DNA of 64,000 nt from Streptomyces sp. TSRI0281 (GTDB taxonomy: Bacteria; Actinomycetota; Actinomycetes; Streptomycetales; Streptomycetaceae): contig NZ_LWLE01000035.1 of assembly GCF_001905125.1 (NCBI RefSeq), positions 438,113-502,112 of the forward strand, written 5' to 3'. The stretch's first letter is position 1. Every line of letters starts with the position of its first letter. The position numbers were made by a program, and so were the translations under genes. Under the pieces are notes generated by a model. The model saw only the letters and a program-made list of their open reading frames with translations, was not told the origin of the DNA and did no database searches. Shown here one piece after another: positions 55,201 to 63,300 of the stretch.

Positions 55201-55358
55201 TCGTACTCGTGCTGCGGCCCGGATACGGACAGCCTGCGCCCCTCACGCAGGGAAGCCTTGGGCTTGTTCCCCCCGTCGCTGCGCAGTTCCGCCGCGATCT
55301 CCAGCTGTGCGGCCCTCAGAAGTTCATCCACCGGCTTCGGACGCCCGGACCCTGCCAT
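52290..55358 (-). CDS. SF1 helicase fused to PLD nuclease (type II Mokosh MkoC-like)
   Basis: The 1,022-residue protein has an N-terminal domain (1-165), a split superfamily 1 helicase of the Upf1/Dna2 (AAA_11/AAA_12) type and a C-terminal phospholipase-D-type nuclease. Walker A is GPPGTGKT at 189-196. Walker B, VVIDEAGMINLP, is near 470 and is followed by VVAGDFRQLPAV. A coiled-coil insertion (about 310-440) separates the two. The PLD domain has one HxKx4D motif, HEKVFIVD (about 887-894), then WHGSLNLL. This helicase-PLD fusion is the architecture described for type II Mokosh anti-phage proteins. The ATG at 55358 has GGGGGAG upstream. It is divergent from pglW. Confidence 0.78.
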   Translation of the reverse strand: MAGSGRPKPVDELLRAAQLEIAAELRSDGGNKPKASLREGRRLSVSGPQHEYEFSFKRWPEALNGMPLLVRPSRSQGPWTPAEVTRLPDNKVRFVTEADLGHAPGQVQLRADESQTWKVLAERLASVGEADHPVRPESAGWITGQGSPKVGREADPGRWVADWPSLRLNPPQRQAVEQALASEVTFLWGPPGTGKTDVVAHIVEGCSRQGLNVLFLAPTKVAVDQALERICDLLSGEQGFDTGLVQRAGGIDVESLRERYGAYVDPEQVAARLSAHLQSELTQLTSALTTVRSGIALHERLRSLHEDLVAARAAYGSAGAARQKAGQASSDALEIADAMGARIRRIGTPSGFFADQKQAKLDAARTDLWKASQQALEANEARDAAKTAQDKAARDISRIGTDITDQNAKLEGVEPLRTLTERTDVLQKQINAAEKELRRISDAVRANCRVLGATVAKAAQSRSLLERTDVVVIDEAGMINLPMAWYVAGLAGKRVVVAGDFRQLPAVNKAADDRGASEEDKAHARQWSATDAFRAAGLVTAAGTVRQDPRLVALSTQYRMREPICDLVNAVAYPDAPLRTGRDNESRIPFSPLVNAPVILIDTSGHCVPGPNHRTNPVHQAAVHELVRGLQYDGVLPPRKWENVPPGERATDRLAVIAPYKDQVKGLKRVLTERLGADYDGLVESVHRFQGSQRPVVILDTVAGAGDYPGHFYRGTGLDSETCRLLNVALSRAQDHLVVIADVAFLRKKLPQRSEARTMLDHLESRAQSISVDQLIPIRSAAELAALPDEELTRPAFFPAEQVDRAVHWDIERARESIDIYTFLLAVPRVKRWLALLEEKAAAGVRVVIHTRSPEEQREDSVVERHRGLVDQLKEAGCTVEYRERMHEKVFIVDGTVLWHGSLNLLGNLGPTDLMMRLEDADSCAQARRVMDQARRESPVYRGGGRPHRDSGSSRKGNPKAAEGVEVGATVWGRLYLNVSYQEKDEAKRLVSARFDGDNKLWYTDAAQVIPQGKQGWLRPKH

Positions 55359-55699
55359 ATCTGCTCCCCCGCACGCTCTCTGTCCCGCCATGGTCACCAG
55401 GGCCGGACGGAGAGCATCATTTTCCGGCCCCCTGAGTCCGACTCCTCCGAGACGCAGCAGGCCCCTCGCTTTCACCCGCCTCGGGACTCTACGATCGCGA
55501 ATTGCGCGAGGGCAATGAGTTCCCTCACCAGCGCGTGGCCACCGGCGGGGAAACCCGGTCGCCCGCCACCGGATAGATGATCTTGGCCGATTCCCCCCAG
55601 ACACCGCGAGCCGATACGATCCGAGGGGAATTCTGACGTTCAAATCGAACGCACGTCGGAATGTATGCAGGTCGGTTCGGAACGGAGTGAGGACGGCGT
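55359..55699. other. Divergent promoter region between the helicase-PLD gene and pglW
   Basis: The 341 bases drive transcription both ways. They contain a TACGAT -10-like box and a nested dyad near pglW. I see no gene in them. Confidence 0.5.
55635..55657. promoter_or_regulatory. Nested dyad upstream of pglW
   Basis: CGTTC (55637-55641) and GAACG (55647-55651) flank AAATC; GACGT (55635-55639) and ACGTC (55653-55657) give an outer pair. It lies about 45 bases before the pglW start and may be an operator. Confidence 0.35.
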
Positions 55700-58600
55700 A
55701 TGCGGGAGGGCCGCTGGGAAACGGTCACGGATTCCGAGTTCCCGCATGAGCGTCGCGGCCTCGAAGCCATCCGCACGGAGCTTCCGGACAACGATCCGTG
55801 GCGGGCCTGGTCGAACTTCACGTTCACCGCGAACTCCGGTCACGTCCGGGAGGTGGATCTGCTGGTGATCGCCCCCGGCGGCGTCTTCCTGATCGAGCTG
55901 AAGGACTGGCACGGATCCCTGGAGTCCCGCAGCGGAACCTGGCTGCAGACCCAGCCCAGGGGGCGGCAGGTCGCCCACGGCAACCCTCTGCACCTGGCGA
56001 ACAAGAAGGCCAAGGAGCTGGCCGGGCTGCTGGAGCCCGAGCTGAACGGCGAGCGGGTGTGGGTCTCGGAGGCGGTCTGCTTCACCGACTCCTCGCTGAA
56101 GGTCCGGCTCCCCCACCACGACCAGCACGGTGTCCACACCGTTCCGCAGCTCGTCAAGACGCTGAAGGAGCCCCCGCAGTTCGAGCAGCGGCGGATCGAC
56201 GCCCCGCGGTCGCGACGGATCGCGGCGGCTCTGGGCCGGGTCGGCATCGCACGCAGTGACGCGGAGTACAAGGTCGGCCCGTATCTGCTGCACCGGAAGT
56301 CGTTCGACTCCGGCCCCACCTGGGCGGACTATCTGGCCCGGCACAGCGATCTGCCCGAGGCTGCCAGGATTCGCGTCTATCTGCGCGAGCGCGGCTCGGA
56401 TGCCGGGCTGCGGGCCTCCGTGGAGCACGCTGCCCGCCGTGAGGCCGCGGTGTTGCGGCACTTCCGCCACCCAGGTGTGGTGCAGCTCAAGCAGTACGAC
56501 CCGTCGGGACATTCCGCCGGCCCCGCGTTGATCTTCGACTACGACCCGAGAACGCTGCGACTGGACGAGTACGTGGCGCAGTACGGGGAGAAGCTGGACA
56601 TTCTCGGCCGAATGGCACTCGTGCGTCAGCTGGCGGAGACGGTGCGTTCCGCGCACGGCAGGCGTATCTACCACCGGACCCTGGCGGCGCGTGCGATCCA
56701 TCTGATGCCGCGCGGCCGTAGCGGAGCGGCGGGTTCGGACAGCGAGGACGCGGGCTGGCTCAGTCCGTACGTACAGATCTCCGACTGGCAGGTCGCCGTC
56801 CAGCGCGGTTCCGAGCACGGTGGCCAGAATGCCGGGGACAGACTCGCGCCGACGTCGTTCTCGCGGGCCGGTGCGCACATCGCCGAGGGTGCGGACCCGT
56901 ACCTCGCTCCCGAGCTGACCGCCCTCAAGGCCGATCCGGTCGCCTTGGATGTGTACGGCCTCGGTGTACTCACCTATTTGCTGGCCACGGGTAAGGCACC
57001 CGCGGCCAGTCAGGCCGAGCTGCTGGCCCGGTTCGAGGCGGGCGAGGGACTGCGGCCGAGCGCGGTGGTCGACGGTCTCTCGGAGTACATCGATGAGCTG
57101 GTGCAGGCGGCTACCGCGTACAGCGTCTCCGACCGGCTGTCCTCGGTGGACGACTTCCTGGAAATGCTGGAGGTCGTCGAGGAGGAGCTGACCGAACCGG
57201 CCCCCGCCGAGCAGGCACCGGTGCCCGTCCCCGAGAAGAACCCGTTGGACGCGGTCGCGGGCGATGTACTGGCGGGCCGCTGGGAGGTGAAGCGCCGGCT
57301 GGGTACGGGGTCGACGAGCCGTGCTTACCTGGTACGGGATCTGTCGGCCGGGCCGGAGGTCCGCTTCTCGAAGTCTCTCGCGGTGCTGAAGGTGGCACTC
57401 TCCGGCAGCAGGGACGCGGTACTGGCCCGTGAGGCCGAGGTCATGGGCCGGCTGCGACCCGATTCGCGCATCATCCGGCTGGTCGAGCCCACGCCGCAGC
57501 GCATCGGGGGCCGCACGGTCCTGGTCATGGAGTACGTGGGTGACGAGCGCGCGGCCGACGTCGAGCCGGCAGCACCTGGTTCGACGAAGAACCGGCGGCG
57601 CGAGGAAACCGTTGCCCGTCAGTTGCGGGAGTTCGGGCGTCTGTCGGTGGACCAGCTGGAGGCGTACGGGGACTATCTGTTCGGCGCGGTGGACTTCCTC
57701 GAGGGCGAGGGTGTCTGGCATCGCGACATCAAGCCGGACAACATCGCGATCCGTATCCGTCCGAACCGCACCCGCGAACTGGTGCTGATCGACTTCTCGC
57801 TCGCCGGATACCCGGTGCAGGAGACCGGCGCGGGTACGGACGGCTACCTGGATCCCTTCATCGGTACGCTCACGGACCGTTCGGTGTACGACGGACATGC
57901 CGAGCGGTACGCCGTGGCGGCCACGCTCCATGAGATGGCCTCGCGCGAGTTGCCGGTGTGGGGTGACGGGCGAGTATCAGCGCGCCAGACCGACCCGAAG
58001 CAGGAGCCGTATCCAAAGATCGCGGTGGATGCTTTCGATCCTGCGGTGAAGGACGGTCTGCTCGCCTTCTTCCGCAAGGCCCTGCACCGGGACGCGTCGC
58101 AGCGCTTCCGCGATCTCAAGCCGATGCGCGATGCCTGGAAGAAGATCTTCCTGGCGATGGACGAGGCCAAGCCCTCCTCACGCCGCTCGCGCCACTCGGC
58201 GGCGGCCGAGGTGGGAGCGGAGGTCCCGGCAGCGGGTGCCGCGATCGCGGATGCCGAGACGGAGACCGCCGAGCAGCAGCGCGACCGGCAGGCCGCTCAG
58301 GCGGACCGCTCGACTCCGGTATCGGCTTCGGGGCTGAGCCCCGCCGCGGAATCGTTCGTCTACGGGCTGCGCGTCAATACGGTCGGAGAGCTGCTCGACT
58401 ACAGCCAGCGCCAGCTCGTGAACGCCCCCGGCCTGGGCGCGAAGACGCGCAAGGAAGTCCTGGGCCGGATCAAGGAATGGCGCCAGCGGCTCGCCGAGCG
58501 CCCGGCCGCGCCGCTCACTCCCGAGGGCCGCAAGGAGGCGAAGGCCGAGCTTTCGGCGGCCGAGGCCGCGGTGGCCGGTGCGATGGCCGAGGCCGGTGGC

Positions 58601-60388
58601 GGGGGTTCGCTGCCGGAACGTGCCCTGCGCGGCGTCAGCCTGGACACCCTGGCCACCGTCTTCGTGCCGGAGCTGAAGAAGGACGGGACGAACCGCAACG
58701 AGTGCGAGATGGTCCGGCTGCTGCTGCGCCTGCCCAATGGCCACGGCGAGCTGCCCACCGAGGTCGGTGTCTGGCCGAAGCAGAAGGATGTCGCGGACGC
58801 GCTGGGCCTGTCGGCGGGCCGGATTCCGCAGATGCTGAAGACGCAGCGCACCCGCTGGAAGAAGCATCCGACGGTACGGGCGCTGCGCGCCGAGATTCTG
58901 GAATTGCTGCACTCCATGGGCCGGCTCGCGTCGGCCGCGGAGATCGCGGACGCTCTCGCAGTACGCCGCGGAACCCAGCTCCAGGAGCCTGAACAGCGCC
59001 GTGCGCTGGCCCTGGCGGCGGTCCGTGCAGTGGTGGAGGTCGAGCAACTCGTCCCGCAGGAAGGCGAGTTCCGGCACGCTCCGAACCGGGACGCGGCCGA
59101 CGAGGGCATGGGGGCGGGGCTGCTGGCTCTGGAGGTCGGCGAGGACGACGCCCCGCAGACTCCGTCCGCACCGGGCCTGCTGGACTACGCTCAGCGGCTC
59201 GGCCGGGTCGCGGACCGGCTGGCGAAGCTGGACACACTGCCGACCGCCGCAACGGTTCTGACGGAACTCTCGGCGATCCCCACACCGAGTGCGGTCGTGG
59301 AGTGGGACGAACGTCGCCTGGTGGAGGTAGCGGCGGCAGCAGCGCGGAACGCGGCGGCGACGCCCCGGCTGGAGATCTATCCACGAAACCTTCCGCTGGT
59401 ACGAGCCCTGCGACTGACCCAGGCCGGGCTGGTCCGCGTGATCCCCGGCGTGGCGGAGGCCGACCAGCCGGGGCTGACCGCCGCCGATGTGCACGAGCGG
59501 GTACGGGCCCGCTTCCCCGAGCTGCTGAACAAGCGGGGCGGACACGCACTCCCGGTCAACGGCCCGCTGACGAAGGCGTTGCAGGCGGCCGGATTCGACC
59601 TGACCGAATCCACTCGCCGACGCCCCCGCACACTGCGGTACCTGCCGCGGAGGACGAACTTCGCGTCCAGCTTCCTCTCCTCGGACGGCAAGCGGCAGGC
59701 GACCGGCACGATCGCCGCGCGCCGCTACTCCGACGATCCGCAGCTCGCGGGCGCGGTCGCGGCGGAGGAACGCCTGCTGTCCTCGGCCCAACGGGACGGA
59801 TTCCGCGTCCTGACGGTACGGACAGGTCTGGCACACCAGGCGATACGGGAGTTGGAGGGCGACCGGTTCGACGCCGGGGTGGTCTCGGTGACCGAACTGT
59901 TCCTGAGCGCCCTCCACGAACTGGTCGACGCCCGCCCCAAGCCGACCTGGGAGACGATCCTGCGGGCGGATGTGGCCCCGCCCGGTTCTCGGGGCGCGAT
60001 GAAGTTCGCCGAGTACGCGCGTACAGCGTGGAGCACGGTGGAACCCCGGGTGGGCGAGCTGCTGTCGGCACCGGGCCCCAAGAACCCGCTGCTGCTCACG
60101 GACGCCGGGGTGCTCGCCCGGTACGACGCCATGGGCAGCCTGGAGCGGCTGGCCGAGCGGGCGAGGAATGGCGGGCGGGGCCTGTGGCTGCTGTGCCCGC
60201 AGAGCGACCCGGCGCGCCCGCCGCGACTGGGGGCGACGGCTGTGCCGTATCAGGCGGGGCTGGGTGAGTGGGTGGTCCTGCCGGACTCGTGGGTGTCGAA
60301 CGCCCACCGAACCGACGAGTTGGGCCTGTTGGGCAGGCGGAACGCTGTGCCGACGATGAACGCGACTAGGGGAGAAAACCAGAAGTGA
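55700..60388 (+). CDS. pglW: BREX-2/Pgl system kinase PglW (NERD, pseudokinase and kinase domains)
   Basis: The 1,562-residue protein has the length and order of PglW. The NERD nuclease-like domain comes first, with EVD at 51-53 and ELK at 67-69. A kinase-like domain at about 200-500 has HRT (325-327) for HRD and DWQ (362) for DFG, so it is probably inactive. A second kinase follows from about 525 (RRLGTGSTSRAYLV, VLKVAL, HRDIKPDN at 674, DFS at 698). Next come a helix-hairpin-helix near 885-930 and a long helical C-terminus. PglW is the kinase of the phage growth limitation system; it may phosphorylate its partners. The stop overlaps the pglX GTG. The start has GAGGA upstream. Confidence 0.9.
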   Translation: MREGRWETVTDSEFPHERRGLEAIRTELPDNDPWRAWSNFTFTANSGHVREVDLLVIAPGGVFLIELKDWHGSLESRSGTWLQTQPRGRQVAHGNPLHLANKKAKELAGLLEPELNGERVWVSEAVCFTDSSLKVRLPHHDQHGVHTVPQLVKTLKEPPQFEQRRIDAPRSRRIAAALGRVGIARSDAEYKVGPYLLHRKSFDSGPTWADYLARHSDLPEAARIRVYLRERGSDAGLRASVEHAARREAAVLRHFRHPGVVQLKQYDPSGHSAGPALIFDYDPRTLRLDEYVAQYGEKLDILGRMALVRQLAETVRSAHGRRIYHRTLAARAIHLMPRGRSGAAGSDSEDAGWLSPYVQISDWQVAVQRGSEHGGQNAGDRLAPTSFSRAGAHIAEGADPYLAPELTALKADPVALDVYGLGVLTYLLATGKAPAASQAELLARFEAGEGLRPSAVVDGLSEYIDELVQAATAYSVSDRLSSVDDFLEMLEVVEEELTEPAPAEQAPVPVPEKNPLDAVAGDVLAGRWEVKRRLGTGSTSRAYLVRDLSAGPEVRFSKSLAVLKVALSGSRDAVLAREAEVMGRLRPDSRIIRLVEPTPQRIGGRTVLVMEYVGDERAADVEPAAPGSTKNRRREETVARQLREFGRLSVDQLEAYGDYLFGAVDFLEGEGVWHRDIKPDNIAIRIRPNRTRELVLIDFSLAGYPVQETGAGTDGYLDPFIGTLTDRSVYDGHAERYAVAATLHEMASRELPVWGDGRVSARQTDPKQEPYPKIAVDAFDPAVKDGLLAFFRKALHRDASQRFRDLKPMRDAWKKIFLAMDEAKPSSRRSRHSAAAEVGAEVPAAGAAIADAETETAEQQRDRQAAQADRSTPVSASGLSPAAESFVYGLRVNTVGELLDYSQRQLVNAPGLGAKTRKEVLGRIKEWRQRLAERPAAPLTPEGRKEAKAELSAAEAAVAGAMAEAGGGGSLPERALRGVSLDTLATVFVPELKKDGTNRNECEMVRLLLRLPNGHGELPTEVGVWPKQKDVADALGLSAGRIPQMLKTQRTRWKKHPTVRALRAEILELLHSMGRLASAAEIADALAVRRGTQLQEPEQRRALALAAVRAVVEVEQLVPQEGEFRHAPNRDAADEGMGAGLLALEVGEDDAPQTPSAPGLLDYAQRLGRVADRLAKLDTLPTAATVLTELSAIPTPSAVVEWDERRLVEVAAAAARNAAATPRLEIYPRNLPLVRALRLTQAGLVRVIPGVAEADQPGLTAADVHERVRARFPELLNKRGGHALPVNGPLTKALQAAGFDLTESTRRRPRTLRYLPRRTNFASSFLSSDGKRQATGTIAARRYSDDPQLAGAVAAEERLLSSAQRDGFRVLTVRTGLAHQAIRELEGDRFDAGVVSVTELFLSALHELVDARPKPTWETILRADVAPPGSRGAMKFAEYARTAWSTVEPRVGELLSAPGPKNPLLLTDAGVLARYDAMGSLERLAERARNGGRGLWLLCPQSDPARPPRLGATAVPYQAGLGEWVVLPDSWVSNAHRTDELGLLGRRNAVPTMNATRGENQK

Positions 60389-63300
60389 TCGACCGCACGG
60401 CGTTGAAGACGGACCTGATCAAGCAGGTCAAGGCGGTCGAGGTGGACCTCGGCAAGCAGGTCGCGGAGGGCGAGAAGCTGCTCAAGCCGCTGCGCACGGA
60501 GTACGGGAAGGCGAGCAAGGCGGTCCTCCCTCCGGACGAGGCCCCGAAGTGGGACGTCTGGCTGGAGAGCCGGCTGGCGGAGCTCTCGGCGGATCGCGCG
60601 GATGACGTACGGGCGGCGGAGGCGGTCGCTGGCCGGTTGCGGGCTGAGTACGACGAGGCGCGGGGCCTGGGACGTACGGCGGCGACGTGGAACGCCTGGC
60701 TGGACGAACGCGTCACGCAGGTCGCGGTGGCGTGGGTGCTGGGCACGGTGTTCGTCCGGTTCTGCGAGGACAACCGACTGATCCCGGAGCCGTATCTCAC
60801 GGGCGCTGAGGCCGAGCGACGCGACCTCGCGGAGGCGCGGTACGCCCAGTATGTGGAGGAGACCGAGGACCCGACGTACCGGGGCTGGCTGCTGCGTGCG
60901 TTCAAGGAGTTGGGCGCGGGCCAGGCGGGCAGGCTGCTGTTCCGGCAGGACCGCAATCCGCTGTACCAGATCCCGTTGTCGCACGACGGGGCGCGAGCGC
61001 TGGTGGAGTTCTGGCGCGAGCGGCGGGAGGGACCGGCTGGAGAGGACAGTGCGGGCGGTACTGATGGTGCGCCGGTCCTCGTCCACGACTTCGCGGATCC
61101 ACTGAACGCTGACGGTACGGACGGGTGGGACACCCGGTTCCTGGGTGACCTGTACCAGGACCTTTCGGAGGCGGCGCGGAAGACGTACGCGCTGCTCCAG
61201 ACCCCGGAGTTCGTGGAGGAGTTCATCCTCGACCGGACGATGGACCCGGTGGTCCGCGAGATGGGCGGCCGGTTCAACGAGTTGAAGATGATCGACCCGA
61301 CGTGCGGCTCGGGGCACTTCGTACTGGGTGCGTTCAGGAGGCTGGTACGCCTGTCGGCGGAACGCCATCCGGACCGCGACCTGCACGAGCGCGTGCGGGA
61401 CGCGCTGAACTCGGTACACGGCGTGGACATCAACCCGTTCGCGGTAGCCATCGCACGGTTCCGGTTGCTGCTGGCGGCGATGGCTGCGGCGAATGTACGG
61501 ACGCTGGCGGGGGCGGGGCGGTACGACTGGCCGGTGCATTTGGCGGTGGGCGATTCGCTGATCGAGGACCGGCAGCAGGAGCTGGAGCTGACCAGCGAGG
61601 AGACGGGGAAGCGGCTCGTTGATTTCGCGTATGCAACGGAGGACCTGGATGACTATCCGGGGATTCTGGAGCGGGGGCGGTATGACGTGGTGGTGGGGAA
61701 CCCGCCGTACATCACGGTTAAGGACAGGAAGCTGAATGCACTCTATCGGGCACTTTATGCGTCTTGCGGAGGGACGTACGCCTTGTCCGTCCCCTTCGCG
61801 GAGCGCTTTTTCCAGCTAGCGAAAGTGGGGGAGCCCGACGGGCGCGGATATGGAATGGCTGGACAGATCACGGCGAACTCTTTCATGAAGCGAGAGTTCG
61901 GAACCAAGCTGATTGAAGAGTACTTCGCGCACAAAGTTGAATTGATGGAGGTTATTGATACATCCGGGGCATACATCCCGGGGCATGCCACACCGACTGT
62001 AATCCTCGTAGGGCGCCGACGATCAGGCAGAAAACGCGCGGAGACCATCCGCACCGTGCGAAGCATCCAGGGCGAACCCAAGACCCCGGACGACGGCGCA
62101 AACGGACTCGTCTGGAATGCAATTCTAGACCAGATTAACAAGCCCAACTCCGCGAGCCAATGGGTGTCTGTTGATGACCTGGAACGCGAAAGGTACTTCA
62201 GCCGTAAACCATGGATTCTAACGGATGGCGGATTGGAAATGGTGGAACAGATCCAATCCGCAAGCACCACCAGGATTAGAGCCCTGCTCACGCGAATCGG
62301 ATTCTATGGCGACACACACGCCGATGATGCACTTACCTTTCCACGCAGACGACTTGACGCACTCTCCGTCGAGCCAGAATTCACAAAACGCCTGGGCGTT
62401 GGCGACGAGGTTCGCGACTACACCATCTCCGACGGAGACCATGTACTCCATCCTTACGATTCCACTCACTCCCTCGTTCCACTCTCTAGCACACCGGGAC
62501 TGGCCCGTACAATATGGCCCAACAGGACCGAATTGGGTAATCGCTCAACCTTTTCGGGGCGAACCTACTTCGCCGATGGGCGCTCCTGGTGGGAATGGCA
62601 TCAACTACCCAAGGACATTGACGCGCACTCCTGGTCCTTGAATTTTGCGTTCGTCGCAACACATAATCACGTGGTACTTGATCGAACCGGCCACGCATTT
62701 ACACGAACTGCACCAGTGATCAAGCTTCGCCGGGAAGCGAGCGAAGAAGACCACCTGCAACTACTCGGAGTGCTCAACAGTTCCACTGCCTGCTTCTGGC
62801 TCAAGCAAGTGAGCCAGTCCAAGGGTAACGGCGGCATCGGTGGCGGAATCTCGGATGAGCTCTGGGAACATCGATTCGAGTTCACTGGGACCAAGTTGGA
62901 ACAATTCCCTCTCCCTGACACCTCCCCGACGACCCTCGGCACCACTTTGGACACACTCGCCCAGAGACTCACTTCCGTGAGCCCATCTGTCATCGCGAAG
63001 TCATTCCCTACAGCCACTTCACTCCGCAAAGCCACTACCGAGTGGCACTCCACCCGCGCCCAGATGATCGCCCTTCAAGAAGAGCTGGACTGGCAGGTCT
63101 ACTCCCTCTACAAGCTGCACTCCGAAGACCTGCGCGCCCCCGAATCCGATGTCCCCGAACTTGCCCTCGGCGAGCGGGCCTTCGAGATCGTGCTGGCGCG
63201 GCGGGTGGAGAAGGGTGAGGCATCCGGCGAGTGGTTCAAGCGGCATGGCTCCACTCCCATCACCGAGATGCCCGACCACTGGTCCGACGCCTACAAGGCA

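Noticed and set aside
55640..57931. Minus-strand frame opposite the 5' half of pglW
   Set aside because: Arg/His/Gln-rich shadow; pglW has recognisable domains on the other strand.
58178..60307. Minus-strand frame opposite the 3' half of pglW
   Set aside because: The same reasoning applies; no motif and no start signal.
62225..62641. Out-of-frame plus-strand frame inside pglX
   Set aside because: The lower-GC segment gives random open frames; the pglX frame runs through it without a stop.
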